IMG/VR virus record: IMGVR_UViG_3300017917_003774
Span: 1-25,385 of that record
From: a virus
Length of the DNA stretch: 25,385 bases
Strand: one strand, 5' to 3'
In this document: piece by piece, positions 1 through 8,746 of the stretch
How positions within the stretch are numbered: the first letter of the stretch is position 1
Layout of the letters: each line of letters opens with the position of its first letter
The notes under the pieces: model-generated
Told to the model about the DNA's origin: nothing
Seen by the model: only the letters and a program-made list of their open reading frames with translations
Database searches by the model: none
Translations under genes and position numbers: made by a program

Positions 1-73
1 AGTTTATATCTTGTACCTCATAATTTTGTGAAGTAAAACTTTCAATATCTATTTGAGTAATCTCTGCAGCCAT
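1..73 (-). CDS. Partial gene, N-terminus only (probable virion protein)
   Basis: The first 24 codons of a gene that runs off the left edge, beginning MAAEITQIDIES. The ATG shares one base with the TAA stop of the upstream gene (TAATG), the same tight coupling seen between other virion genes here, so it is probably translationally coupled and part of the tail/baseplate operon. Too little is present to assign a function. Confidence 0.7.
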   Translation of the reverse strand, partial: MAAEITQIDIESFTSQNYEVQDIN

Positions 74-435
74 TATTGAGGGTTAGCTAATGTATTTTCA
101 GTTTGAGATAAAGCTAATTGTTGCTGAGTTTCTAAGAGTTCGATTCTTAATTGAGCAATTTCATTTTGAAGAGCTAAAATTAATTCTTGATTAGCTTCAA
201 AATTTATATATTCACCGCTTTTTGTGACTAAATATTCATGTGAATTAGTATTACCTAATTCAGGTATATCATAAAATAAATTATTATAAAGATTAAAAAA
301 ATCACTTACTGTAGGTTGAGTTTCAATTTGTTGTTGTATTGTAGGTACTCCTAATTGGGTAAACTCAGTATTAATTATTTTAGAATAATCTCCTTTATTA
401 AATACTTGTTTATTTAAATTTATATTTTCACTCAT
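73..435 (-). CDS. Small virion-operon protein with C-terminal coiled coil
   Basis: A 120-residue protein I do not recognise. The last third (about residues 82-115) is rich in Leu, Gln, Glu and Ile in a heptad-like pattern (ALQNEIAQLRIELLETQQQL), which predicts a coiled coil and therefore oligomerisation or attachment to another virion part. The start overlaps the stop of the 402-aa upstream gene by 4 nt (ATGA), and its own stop overlaps the next start by 1 nt. Position at the end of the baseplate cluster suggests a minor tail or baseplate component; this is inference from context only. Confidence 0.8.
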   Translation of the reverse strand: MSENINLNKQVFNKGDYSKIINTEFTQLGVPTIQQQIETQPTVSDFFNLYNNLFYDIPELGNTNSHEYLVTKSGEYINFEANQELILALQNEIAQLRIELLETQQQLALSQTENTLANPQ

Positions 436-1640
436 CCGTTCACAACTTTAAAATAGTAATTATCATCATAAATGATAGTTGACCCATTAACATTAGATTT
501 AATTAAAATTTGATAATATCTTTCAGGTTCTAATCCACTCATATAAACATTAAAATAATTTCCATACATATCAGAACTTATTTGAGTATAAAGATCATCA
601 AAATTAATAACAAATTCATTAGTAGCCAAGTCTTTTACAGCGTAATATGAAGAAGTTGGTAGATAATTTAAATTAGTAAATAATGAAGATGTTTGATATA
701 TTCTAGGTGGATATAATGGACTTATATTTATGTAAAATCTATTTTTACTAGTAGGATAAAATATGCCTGGGTTTTCAGATAAAGACATTTTTAAATCAAC
801 TGTGTTTATAATACTTCCAGTAGCAGATCCTGTTAATACAGTTGAATAATCTCTCCATCTAAATTCTAAACATGGAGGATAAATTGTATTAGTATCAATA
901 CTATAATATTTTAATATAGGTTGAACATATGGGTTAGAATTAAATTCTTGAGAACCAGTTAATTTAACTATAAACCCGTAATTTGGTATTGATCCTGAAT
1001 ACCAAGCATTGATGGTTTTTGTTACATTAGCTTCAATATCTTTAGTATCTCGTAATTGGAAATTAATTTTATTAGAACCACTGAAAGGTGAATTACCAGC
1101 GTAAAGTACTGAGTTGGGTGTGATATAATTTGCAACTACATATAAACTTCCTGAAGTATCATAAAACCAATTCCCACCTCCAGCAGGGCCATAATTAAGA
1201 TTAAAAGAACTAGTATAATTAAAAGAACTACTTAAAGCAGAATATGAACCAGATGGGCTCCAAGGATTTGAACCAGAATAATAAGAATAAATCCAAGAAG
1301 CTCCATCTTGTTCTTGAGGATTGTCTAGATAATATCCAGTACCATTATTCCAAGATTGAGCTATAGGTAAAACTTCTAAAAATGTATTTTGATTTAAACC
1401 TTGAGTTTCAGCTATAAAATTTTTTAAATATACATTATAAGTATTTCCTTGAAGTTTATTATTAAAAATTTCTTGAATTTCTTGATTATCAAATTGAACA
1501 AGATATCTAGCTACAGAAGGATTATTATTAGGATTTAATTTATTAGATACTTCTAATATAGCATCTAATCCAGTATTCATTAAAGGATACTCAGAATATA
1601 AAGTGGTATCTTGAGTAGGAAATATCTTATAAACAGCCAT
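432..1640 (-). CDS. DNRLRE-like virion protein (tail/baseplate surface)
   Basis: A 402-residue protein rich in Ser, Tyr, Asn and Gly, consistent with a beta-structured secreted or virion surface protein. The N-terminus (KIFPTQDTTLYSEYP, then an N-x-G and an L-E-V strand) resembles the opening of DNRLRE-type beta-sandwich domains, which occur in extracellular and phage structural proteins. No transmembrane segment or signal peptide is visible. It follows the gp6-like wedge gene and has its own late-type promoter 14-24 nt upstream. In T4-like clusters this position holds peripheral baseplate or fibre-attachment proteins, so adsorption or baseplate periphery is a reasonable guess. The DNRLRE match is by eye and should be treated as tentative. 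Confidence 0.75.
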   Translation of the reverse strand: MAVYKIFPTQDTTLYSEYPLMNTGLDAILEVSNKLNPNNNPSVARYLVQFDNQEIQEIFNNKLQGNTYNVYLKNFIAETQGLNQNTFLEVLPIAQSWNNGTGYYLDNPQEQDGASWIYSYYSGSNPWSPSGSYSALSSSFNYTSSFNLNYGPAGGGNWFYDTSGSLYVVANYITPNSVLYAGNSPFSGSNKINFQLRDTKDIEANVTKTINAWYSGSIPNYGFIVKLTGSQEFNSNPYVQPILKYYSIDTNTIYPPCLEFRWRDYSTVLTGSATGSIINTVDLKMSLSENPGIFYPTSKNRFYINISPLYPPRIYQTSSLFTNLNYLPTSSYYAVKDLATNEFVINFDDLYTQISSDMYGNYFNVYMSGLEPERYYQILIKSNVNGSTIIYDDNYYFKVVNG

Positions 1641-1653
1641 TTATAATGTTTTA

Positions 1654-1664
1654 TTATAAATATA
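1654..1664 (-). promoter_or_regulatory. Late-type promoter TATATTTATAA
   Basis: On the minus strand TATATTTATAA ends 13 nt before the ATG at 1640. The same 11-mer stands before the genes starting at 4272 and 7980. No GGA box lies at the spacing used in the right half. The match to the T4 late TATAAATA concept (a core element with no -35) is by analogy. Confidence 0.55.
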
Positions 1665-1667
1665 ATA

Positions 1668-3512
1668 TTATAAAGGAACTACTTTACCTTTAATATCATT
1701 ACTAGGATATCTTACTTCAAATATACTTGGATCTAATGAAGGATATATAACTTGATTTTGAGTAGCTCCAGCTATATCATAAGCGTATTGAGAATACCCA
1801 GAAGAAATTCCTGCTTTATTAGTTATATTAATAGTTTTAACTGTTTGAACTCCTTTAATTTTATCTAATAAAATATAAAGATCTCTTAACATTATAGGTT
1901 GATTAATTTGCCAATTAGAAATGTTAAAATAGTTTTGTAAAGCAGCAATACAAGCTAATAAAACTTCATTATTATTATATTCAGGGTAAACTATAATTTC
2001 AAATGTGACTGCTATATTAATAATAAAAGCATCTCTAATTTCAACATTATCCCCAATCATTCTGTATTGGGATATATATGTTCTAAGATTATTTTTTAAA
2101 GTTTTAGAAGCATAATCTAATTGTCCATTTGAATTTTGTGATAAAACATATAAATTTAATGTTTCAATAGTAGAAACTTGTTCATCAGTTAATTTTGGTT
2201 GTTCAATATGAGCTTTAGTTATTGAACCATAATCTGATGGCATGCTTAAAGCTCTAATTAAATAATCATCTGCTGTTACTGAACGTTGTTGAGCTGCAAT
2301 AGCTGCTAAAGAATTTTGACGAATTTGTTCTATAGTGTCTCCTCCACTTCCTCCTTTAGCTGCTTCATTATTATTAGAAGCTAATGAATTGAAAATATAA
2401 TTAGCGACAGTAGAATTTAAATTAGCGTTGTTAAATTTAATATTACCAACATTTAAATTAGTTAAAGTATTAGCATTTACATTTGATAATACTCCTCCTC
2501 CAGTTAAATATCTAACTGTTAAAGATGTATTAGAAGGTGCTATACCGTATGTTCCAGTATAAAGAAAATTTACAGGAGAATAAGCTGTAGTTAATTTATC
2601 TTTTTTAAAAGGTAAACCTAAACCAACGTTATCAGCATTAGGAATTATTTCTTCAGTTATATCAGAAGGTGACCCGGCACCAAATTGTAGTTGAATTGAA
2701 GTAGGAGATATTACTCTTGTAGCGAAACGTCTTGCTACTTTTCTAAGTCGTAATAAATAAGGAGTATCATCAGTTTTATTAGGATCATTTATATTAGTAT
2801 TCTTAATAGAATCTAAAACCATTTCTTGGCCTAAATGATCTACTTCATACCATCTATTCCCATCAGTATCAATAACATCTAAAATTTTAATAAAATTATT
2901 AGCAGATAAAGTAATAGTGTTATAAGGAATAGGTTCAGTAAAAATAAAAGTTTCTGTAGCAATAGTTGATGAAATAGCTTTTCTAGTTTTCTTTAAAAGA
3001 AAATATTGAGGTATATTATTAGCTACTTGATAAATAGTTATTTCTGTTGGGTCTTGAGAACTAGATATAGAAAAATCAATTTTATCTTCAATTATAAAAG
3101 ATACTCCATTAGGTGAATTTATAGGGGTATTTTCACCAATAGTTAAAGCATATGTAAAATCAGGAAAATATTCTGCACCTATTTGTATAGCTGGGAGTTG
3201 TTGGTAAAAGTCAAGGTTTACTTGGGCTGCTCCTGTTAATTTTGGTTTATACCCAAACATATAAGCTAATTCATAAACATTATTTGTTTGTTGGGCGTAT
3301 TGAATAAAAGTTTCTTGAAATTGATTATCTAAATAAAAGCTTAAAACATCACCTACATAAGCTACTTGTTCCATAAACATCATACCAGGAGATGCCTCTG
3401 TAAAATCATTATATGTTTGAGGGAAATATGTTTTACTAAATTCAATTAATCGTTGTCTAAAATCAGAAAAATCACGATTAATATATTTTATATCTCTATT
3501 TACTGTAGCCAT
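1668..3512 (-). CDS. Baseplate wedge protein, gp6 / baseplate J-like
   Basis: A 614-residue protein with hallmarks of the baseplate_J / T4 gp6 family. The N-terminal part (about 1-90) contains a D-F...P...F/Y region typical of the wedge. The central part (about 390-425) has the diagnostic stretch in which an N-S-L-A-A-I helix precedes R-S-V-T-A-D-D-Y, the conserved 'R-x-V-T-x-x-D-Y' signature of J-like proteins. In contractile injection systems this protein forms the ring that transmits the sheath contraction signal. The start shares one base with the stop of the gp25-like gene upstream (TAATG). The gp25-gp6 order is the usual one in T4-like and related contractile tails, which supports the call. 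Length is close to T4 gp6 (about 660 residues). Confidence 0.92.
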   Translation of the reverse strand: MATVNRDIKYINRDFSDFRQRLIEFSKTYFPQTYNDFTEASPGMMFMEQVAYVGDVLSFYLDNQFQETFIQYAQQTNNVYELAYMFGYKPKLTGAAQVNLDFYQQLPAIQIGAEYFPDFTYALTIGENTPINSPNGVSFIIEDKIDFSISSSQDPTEITIYQVANNIPQYFLLKKTRKAISSTIATETFIFTEPIPYNTITLSANNFIKILDVIDTDGNRWYEVDHLGQEMVLDSIKNTNINDPNKTDDTPYLLRLRKVARRFATRVISPTSIQLQFGAGSPSDITEEIIPNADNVGLGLPFKKDKLTTAYSPVNFLYTGTYGIAPSNTSLTVRYLTGGGVLSNVNANTLTNLNVGNIKFNNANLNSTVANYIFNSLASNNNEAAKGGSGGDTIEQIRQNSLAAIAAQQRSVTADDYLIRALSMPSDYGSITKAHIEQPKLTDEQVSTIETLNLYVLSQNSNGQLDYASKTLKNNLRTYISQYRMIGDNVEIRDAFIINIAVTFEIIVYPEYNNNEVLLACIAALQNYFNISNWQINQPIMLRDLYILLDKIKGVQTVKTINITNKAGISSGYSQYAYDIAGATQNQVIYPSLDPSIFEVRYPSNDIKGKVVPL

Positions 3513-3937
3513 TATAAAGTTATTGGTTCATTATTTATATCAATTTCTAAAGTGTCAGTGATATTAGTATTTAATACACTATATTTTAAAATTACATTTA
3601 TTTGATTATTATCATTATCTCCAGTCACTGTAAGATTTTCAACAATAATATTAGAAAAATATAATTGAAGTTTTTCATTAATATTTTCTCTTAAAAAAGT
3701 TAAATTATCTAATGTAATTTGTTCAAATATAAAAGCTCGTAAACCACCACCAAATAAAGGATTTAATGGTCTTTCTCCTGGATTGGTAAGAAAAAAGTTA
3801 ATTAGGTTATTTTTTATAGCATCTTTAGTTTGATAATTTGATATAAAAACAGCAGGGCCACTTAAAGGAATATTTACCCCGACCGCTGTACTTGGGTCAA
3901 AATCAATAGGAGCTATTTGTTGAGGGCTAAAAGCCAT
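3512..3937 (-). CDS. Baseplate wedge protein, gp25-like (GPW/gp25 family)
   Basis: A 141-residue protein of the GPW_gp25 family, the most conserved baseplate protein of contractile tails. Visible landmarks are an I-x-F-x-T/D start, the N-L-I-N-F-F-L-T-N-P-G-E-R segment (about 43-57), then P-L-F-G-G-G-L (about 60-66), which is the family signature, and an acidic C-terminal beta region. It sits at the inner baseplate and anchors the wedge to the first sheath ring. It starts one base into the stop of the 111-aa gene and ends one base into the start of the gp6-like gene, so the three are one transcriptional unit. Confidence 0.95.
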   Translation of the reverse strand: MAFSPQQIAPIDFDPSTAVGVNIPLSGPAVFISNYQTKDAIKNNLINFFLTNPGERPLNPLFGGGLRAFIFEQITLDNLTFLRENINEKLQLYFSNIIVENLTVTGDNDNNQINVILKYSVLNTNITDTLEIDINNEPITL

Positions 3938-4272
3938 TATTTAGAATTCATTAAAGCCATAATTTGATCCATTCCTATTTCACCAGAACCTAAATTACCA
4001 TTTATAGGATCACTTATTTGAGGTCTAAATGGAGTTTGAGCATCATGTGAGGTAAAATTTAAAGCAGTTTCGTTCATGATATCCATATATGCTTTTCTTG
4101 TATCCATTGTAGGGGGAATAAATGTAGGTTTTGGAGTATCTATTGTTTGAATAGATTCTTTTACAATTGTCTTTGGTGAACGGACAGCTTCTAAGAGAAT
4201 ATCTTTTAATTCTTCTTGAATTGCTTCCCGTACAGCTTCTTTAATTAATTTTTTTAATCCATCAGTTTTCAT
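3937..4272 (-). CDS. Small tail-operon protein, amphipathic N-terminal helix
   Basis: A 111-residue protein I cannot name. Residues 1-40 form a strongly amphipathic, charged helix (repeating L-K-K-L-I-K-E-A-V pattern), followed by a Pro/Thr-rich linker (about 48-58) and a less structured C-terminus. Such architecture suits a short peptide-like capping or linker protein in the virion. It begins a late unit: a TATATTTATAA element lies 4-14 nt before its ATG, and the gp25-like gene overlaps its stop. No catalytic motif is visible. Confidence 0.8.
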   Translation of the reverse strand: MKTDGLKKLIKEAVREAIQEELKDILLEAVRSPKTIVKESIQTIDTPKPTFIPPTMDTRKAYMDIMNETALNFTSHDAQTPFRPQISDPINGNLGSGEIGMDQIMALMNSK

Positions 4273-4276
4273 ATGA

Positions 4277-4287
4277 TTATAAATATA
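4277..4287 (-). promoter_or_regulatory. Late-type promoter TATATTTATAA
   Basis: The exact 11-mer lies only 4 nt upstream of the ATG at 4272, which would give an almost leaderless message. It would drive the 4272-to-1668 unit (small protein, gp25-like, gp6-like). Confidence 0.5.
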
Positions 4288-4290
4288 GGG

Positions 4291-5397
4291 TTAATCAGTT
4301 TTTAAATTATTTTGTTGAATATAAAATATAAGTTCATCAATTAATATTTGATCAATAGAACTAAATGACCATTCTCCTTTTAACATAACAATATTTTGTT
4401 TATTAGTTGCTATTGCTCTTCTACGTTTTAAAGATTTATCAGTTACTTCAGTTTCAACACTTATTTTAAATCCTCTTACATTTGTAACTATTGGAGATTG
4501 TTGTTGGGACTGTTGGTTAGTTAATTCAGTTAATTCAATTGAAATTGGTTCTTGTCCTGCTGCATTAGGATAACAATGTTCGATAAGTTTATCAAGTAAA
4601 TTTAATAACCCAACAGCTTGAGAAAGAGCTAAAGAAAAAATAAATAAAGTAGATGTTATACCAGAACTAATATGAGTTAATTTTTTTATTAATGTTTTAT
4701 TATTATCTTTAGTATCATCAATCCCAGTAATTGTTCCTACAGGAACTCCAGGAACACCAGGTACACCGGTTGATGTAGGTGTAACTGAAAGGGTTATATT
4801 TTGGGTTAAAAGGGCTTTATCTAAAATATTTACTATGTTAGCTGTAACTCCTAATGCTGCTGTAGTGGTATTTATTGTTTGGTAAGAAATATTTAATTTT
4901 TTAACTAATTTATTTTTTTTATCAATTAAATCAGTTAATTCAGCTGGAGATGGGCATTTAGATTTATTTTTTATAGTGTTTATAATTTTATCTTGATTTT
5001 TAGCTATTAAAAGAGAAGCTCCAGTTATTCCAAAAGACGCTATCATAGTTAATATAGCGGGTGTTAAAGTTTTTTTAATATCTGAAATTTGGTTTGAAAG
5101 TTGTTCTTGGATAAAATAATCAGCTCCTTTATTTTCTTTAGTAAGTTCTTTAATTTGTTTTGTATTTAATTGAGATGCTTTTATTTTGTCTTTTTCTAAA
5201 GCAACTGTTAATGGAGTTAAAGGGACTACTCCTAAATCAGTTTTTAAAGTACCGTCACCTTTATAAGGAATTATTTCTACAGATTCATATCCTGGAGAGG
5301 ATATTTCAATAGCTGGAAAAGAAGATTGGGTTAGGGAAGAGGATGAAGTATTATCTATAGAAGAAGGTAAATTAATTTTAAATTGTCCGTTACTCAT
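4291..5397 (-). CDS. Virion-associated protein with hydrophobic segments
   Basis: A 368-residue protein of unrecognised family. Hydrophobic stretches near residues 112-132 (A-I-L-T-M-I-A-S-F-G...), 178-195 and 240-268 could be membrane-spanning or buried helices. A low-complexity Val/Pro/Gly run (G-V-P-G-V-P-G-V-P) lies near 215-223. The C-terminal 60 residues are more ordered, with a basic K-R-R-R motif and a predicted beta/helix segment ending in an amphipathic helix. The gene lies between the muralytic enzyme and the wedge genes, so a hub or injected tail component is plausible. The hydrophobic segments could serve inner-membrane passage of DNA, but that is inference. Confidence 0.75.
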   Translation of the reverse strand: MSNGQFKINLPSSIDNTSSSSLTQSSFPAIEISSPGYESVEIIPYKGDGTLKTDLGVVPLTPLTVALEKDKIKASQLNTKQIKELTKENKGADYFIQEQLSNQISDIKKTLTPAILTMIASFGITGASLLIAKNQDKIINTIKNKSKCPSPAELTDLIDKKNKLVKKLNISYQTINTTTAALGVTANIVNILDKALLTQNITLSVTPTSTGVPGVPGVPVGTITGIDDTKDNNKTLIKKLTHISSGITSTLFIFSLALSQAVGLLNLLDKLIEHCYPNAAGQEPISIELTELTNQQSQQQSPIVTNVRGFKISVETEVTDKSLKRRRAIATNKQNIVMLKGEWSFSSIDQILIDELIFYIQQNNLKTD

Positions 5398-5403
5398 AAT
5401 ATA

Positions 5404-6372
5404 TTAATTAGAAGGTTCTGGTGGGGGTGGGATAGAATTTTCTAATTCTATCATTTCTTCTTCAGTTGGAGGAATATAAATAATTTTAGGAATTGGAGCT
5501 ATAAGACCTTCTATTTCTTCTTCAGTTGGAGGAATATATTCTATTTTTTTAATTATTACTTCTTCAACAGGTATATTAGTTTCAGCATTAATAACAGTTA
5601 CTTTAGTTTCAGGTGTAGTAAATAATCCATCAGCAAAAACTTTAAATTCTTGAATAGCTTGTTTTAAAATTTTAAGCCATGTATTATATTGAATATTAAT
5701 AAAAGGTGCATCTTTTACATTTCCAACTCTTTTTCTTGCTAATTGAAGATCCCCTTTAAGAACACTAGAAAAAACACCTCTAGCTATACAATATTCAACA
5801 GCTACATTATAACTATTTATAGGTATAAATATTTTTTCAGGGTCATTTAAAAGATCTATTTTAATTCTTTTACCAAATGTATCATAATTTTCAGCTAATG
5901 TTATCTGAATAAAACCACGACCAAAATAAGGAAGACCTCTTTTATCTGTTATTTCTCCGTTTTTATTTATTAAATCCTTATACCCTGGTGAATGTTGGGG
6001 GTCATAATAATTTTTTTTACCACCTTTTGTACTGCGATAATAATTTAAAGCCTCTTGACAAGGTCCCTCAGGCCCATATTTAATCCCTGTAAGATTACGA
6101 AGTACACCTTTACTATCTCTATATTTACATTGATAATCAGATTCCCATCTTTCTAAAGAATATGCGCTTTCTTTTGCTCCTGTAGCTAATAAATAAGCAA
6201 TTTCCCTAACATCTTTAAAACGTTCATCCTCTATAATTTTTCTTAATACAAAACGTAAAGATTTTTCAAATTGAAGTTTCCTCTCAGATTCAATAATTAT
6301 AGTAAGAGCTTTTGAAGCTTCTGAGTTATAATAAAGTTCAATTACTCGATCTATATCAAATAAAAATGCCAT
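5404..6372 (-). CDS. GH19-like muralytic enzyme (tail lysozyme or endolysin)
   Basis: A 322-residue protein whose core (about 55-215) resembles glycoside hydrolase family 19 / chitinase-like phage lysozymes. The diagnostic stretch is F-G-R-G-F-I-Q-I-T at about 150-158, followed by E-N-Y and a D-L-L-N-D-P substrate-wall segment. E68, in A-K-E-S, is the likely catalytic acid, equivalent to the Glu of the usual H-E-T/S motif. These enzymes cut the glycan strands of peptidoglycan. No signal peptide is present. The C-terminal 60 residues are a Pro/Glu-rich tail containing two copies of Y-I-P-P-T-E-E-E. Location inside the baseplate cluster, next to the hub gene, favours a virion-borne enzyme over a free endolysin, but both remain possible. 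Confidence 0.8.
   Translation of the reverse strand: MAFLFDIDRVIELYYNSEASKALTIIIESERKLQFEKSLRFVLRKIIEDERFKDVREIAYLLATGAKESAYSLERWESDYQCKYRDSKGVLRNLTGIKYGPEGPCQEALNYYRSTKGGKKNYYDPQHSPGYKDLINKNGEITDKRGLPYFGRGFIQITLAENYDTFGKRIKIDLLNDPEKIFIPINSYNVAVEYCIARGVFSSVLKGDLQLARKRVGNVKDAPFINIQYNTWLKILKQAIQEFKVFADGLFTTPETKVTVINAETNIPVEEVIIKKIEYIPPTEEEIEGLIAPIPKIIYIPPTEEEMIELENSIPPPPEPSN
5453..5538 (-). repeat. 26-bp direct repeat, period 60 bp, inside the muralytic gene
   Basis: Positions 5453-5478 and 5513-5538 are identical over 26 bp. They encode the repeated P-P-T-E-E-E segments of the C-terminal tail of the GH19-like protein. The exact nucleotide identity points to recent tandem duplication of a 60-bp unit. 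Confidence 0.9.
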
Positions 6373-6382
6373 TTTAATAAAA

Positions 6383-7642
6383 TTATATTACTTTTACAAA
6401 ATTAGATTTAATATTATCAATATTATTATAAACATCTTCAAATACTTTTTGAGAAGAATCAGCTACTGTTAACATTACTGAGTTAGGTACTGGTGTTCCT
6501 GCTGGCCAGTCTTGAAGGGCTTTTAAAGCTTCTGTTAAATTTTTTAATTCAGTTAAGATTATTTTTAAATAATCTACAGTATCATTGCCTTTTAAAACTG
6601 CTTGAGATGCTGTTTTTCTTCCTAACCTTATATCAATCCCATCAAGGTATACTTGTTTAGCTTCTATATTAATACTATTATTTGAAGATAGACCTACTGA
6701 TTTTTCTCCGCTAATTAAAATATTATCAGAATCAGCATTTAAAATAATCCTACTAGATTTTAGAGCTATTTGAGGTTTATTATAAGAAGCTGGGGTTGTT
6801 GGGGGTGTAGTATAAGAAATAAAATTTTCATTAGCTAAATTAAGATTTTCTATCTGTTGGGTTGAAGTTAAGTAAATAGAAGAAAGATCTTTTTTTATAT
6901 TTTCAATTATAGGTTCAGCCCCAAAATCACTTGATTTAGGATCTTGCCCATTTCTAATAATAGTAATAGGATCTCCATTTGTTCCTGATTTTGACCATGG
7001 GTTTTTAGGTTTAGTTGTACTTCCAAATCTAAGACTACTCCCCCATCTACTTTCATAAATTATATCTCCTTCAAAAGGTAATAATGGATGAATATTGCTG
7101 CGTTCTTTAAATGTAGAATCTAATTGATTATTAGAATTATAATTTAATTCAACATTTTCATTTGATACTATATTAGTAGCCCCAGTAAATGATTGAAAAT
7201 AATTTACATTTTGTGAGTCAGGTTTAGGATTTATATAAGGTGAAGGTGAAGGGTTAACATTTATAGCTGATATTCCATATAATGAAATAGGGGAAGTATA
7301 AACAAATTGTCCTGACATAGCATTAGGGGCTATAACGTATTGGATTAGAACGAATTCATTAATTAAAGGAATAATTTTTTTATAAGGATCTAATGGGCGT
7401 ATATTAGTAATGATTTGTCCTGTTAAAATTCCTTGGCTGCTAATTCTTTCTCCTTCAATAGATCCTATAGTAGTAAAATTTTCAGTTCCTGGGTCTCCAG
7501 ATATAGGGGTTAAATAAACTTTAGTTACTCTTACTATAAAAGCACTATTTCCAGATTTATTATTATTGCTTGAAGATTTATTACCTAAAGCATTGTTAAC
7601 CATTGAAGGAAAACCAAATCTTCCATATTGGTTAGCTCCCAT
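6383..7642 (-). CDS. Baseplate hub / spike protein (gp5-like)
   Basis: A 419-residue protein with the layout of hub/spike proteins. An N-terminal beta-rich domain (about 30-130) has the pattern of an OB-like fold. The central E-S-R-W-G-S-S-L-R-F-G segment (about 197-207) with G-D-P-I-T-I-I-R-N-G is the stretch that lines up hub proteins of many environmental T4-like phages. Around 285-350 there are short beta repeats (I-I-L-N-A-D, I-N-I-E-A-K-Q-V-Y-L-D-G) suggestive of a beta-helical spike, then a helical C-terminus. I see no lysozyme domain, unlike T4 gp5; the muralytic activity may be supplied by the neighbouring GH19-like protein. Start shares one base with the upstream stop region by tight coupling. 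Confidence 0.8.
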   Translation of the reverse strand: MGANQYGRFGFPSMVNNALGNKSSSNNNKSGNSAFIVRVTKVYLTPISGDPGTENFTTIGSIEGERISSQGILTGQIITNIRPLDPYKKIIPLINEFVLIQYVIAPNAMSGQFVYTSPISLYGISAINVNPSPSPYINPKPDSQNVNYFQSFTGATNIVSNENVELNYNSNNQLDSTFKERSNIHPLLPFEGDIIYESRWGSSLRFGSTTKPKNPWSKSGTNGDPITIIRNGQDPKSSDFGAEPIIENIKKDLSSIYLTSTQQIENLNLANENFISYTTPPTTPASYNKPQIALKSSRIILNADSDNILISGEKSVGLSSNNSINIEAKQVYLDGIDIRLGRKTASQAVLKGNDTVDYLKIILTELKNLTEALKALQDWPAGTPVPNSVMLTVADSSQKVFEDVYNNIDNIKSNFVKVI

Positions 7643-7980
7643 TAATTTTTAGGATTAAATTTTTTAACTTCAGATAATAATTGTGTTTTTTCTTCTTCTG
7701 TCATTCCAAATGCTTCTTCTTCAGATTTTCCTGAGGCTAAAGCACGTTGTATGATAGTAGCCATTTTAATCAATTGTTCATCATTTTTAATCCCTAATTC
7801 CATATATTCTTTAATTAAGGGGACTATTAAAGTAGCATCACCAATATCGTTAATAAGCGGTTTTAATTCACCTATTAAAGCTGTGATTTGTTGTTCTTTT
7901 TTCTTTTGGTTATCGTAAATTTCTTTAAGAAGATCTGAGAATTTTTTCTTGCCAAATACATTAGATTCTAAATTACTCAT
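7642..7980 (-). CDS. Small helical virion-operon protein
   Basis: A 112-residue, Lys/Glu-rich protein predicted to be almost entirely helical, with possible coiled coil around residues 12-45. Family not recognised. It is the first gene of the late unit that continues into the hub gene (1-nt TAATG overlap). A TATATTTATAA element lies 12-22 nt before its start. It may be a chaperone or a structural adaptor for the hub; nothing in the sequence decides this. Confidence 0.8.
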   Translation of the reverse strand: MSNLESNVFGKKKFSDLLKEIYDNQKKKEQQITALIGELKPLINDIGDATLIVPLIKEYMELGIKNDEQLIKMATIIQRALASGKSEEEAFGMTEEEKTQLLSEVKKFNPKN

Positions 7981-7992
7981 AATTATTTTTAT

Positions 7993-8003
7993 TTATAAAT
8001 ATA
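7993..8003 (-). promoter_or_regulatory. Late-type promoter TATATTTATAA
   Basis: Third exact copy of the 11-mer, 12 nt before the ATG at 7980. The overlapping minus-strand octamer TATAAATA (7990-7997) is a perfect match to the T4 late promoter consensus, though it would leave only a few bases of leader. Confidence 0.6.
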
Positions 8004-8011
8004 GATATCTG

Positions 8012-8746
8012 TTAAAATTGAAATTCTATATATCCTTGTTCAAGGTAAAATAAATAATTCTTTTTAAACACATTATATAATACTCCAGCTATTTTAGTAA
8101 TTTTAGGAGTTTTAACATCTGGGATCATTTCATGGATATAGATATAAAGAGCTTTTTTATTAAATACATCTATATTGTCTCGTTTTCTAAAAAGTTCTAA
8201 TATAGCATCTGCTATTTTAGCATCATTACTTTTAGGAAAAATAATATAAATATTAATACTTACAAAATCAACATATTGATTCATAAAAAAAGATAACTTA
8301 TCATCTAATTCAGAAGATTCTAAAGTATATGAGTATGTATCATCTTTAGCTAATTCATCTACAGATGTTTTACTTGTTTTATTTTTATAATTTTTTTCAT
8401 TATATAAAATACACCAACGTTTTACTATAGTACCAAAATAAGAATAAGCTTTAGCCCCATTATCTGGGTTAAATAAGTGGATTTTAGAAAGTAAAAATAC
8501 GATTATCTCGTGTTGTAAATGTTCTAAATTTTCTACTTCAGTATGGTAGAATTTAAATGTATGGATTATATTTTGAGTTAATTTAAAAAAAGCATAATGA
8601 ATTTTATCTTCATATATTTTGCTTTTTAATACAGGATTAGTAATGCTATTATATAACACAATAGCATTTTCAGTTTCTTGAGTGAAATAATTTTTACTAG
8701 GACCCTTTTTAACTTTTTTAATCGAATTTTCTAAGGTTGAATTCAT
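8012..8746 (-). CDS. Late-transcription sigma factor, gp55-like
   Basis: A 244-residue protein resembling the gp55 family of phage sigma factors that redirect host RNA polymerase to late promoters. The best evidence is the region-2-like helix at about 92-113, F-N-P-D-N-G-A-K-A-Y-S-Y-F-G-T-I-V-K-R-W: the F-x-P-x-x-x-x-x-x-x-x-Y-F motif followed by an aromatic/basic helix is typical of the family. Helices at 45-90 fit region 1.2/2. T4 gp55 is about 185 residues, so this protein has an extra C-terminal helical part (about 150-244). It begins inside the last 29 nt of the membrane-protein gene. It is the obvious candidate to recognise the TATATTTATAA elements in front of the virion units. Confidence 0.8.
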   Translation of the reverse strand: MNSTLENSIKKVKKGPSKNYFTQETENAIVLYNSITNPVLKSKIYEDKIHYAFFKLTQNIIHTFKFYHTEVENLEHLQHEIIVFLLSKIHLFNPDNGAKAYSYFGTIVKRWCILYNEKNYKNKTSKTSVDELAKDDTYSYTLESSELDDKLSFFMNQYVDFVSINIYIIFPKSNDAKIADAILELFRKRDNIDVFNKKALYIYIHEMIPDVKTPKITKIAGVLYNVFKKNYLFYLEQGYIEFQF

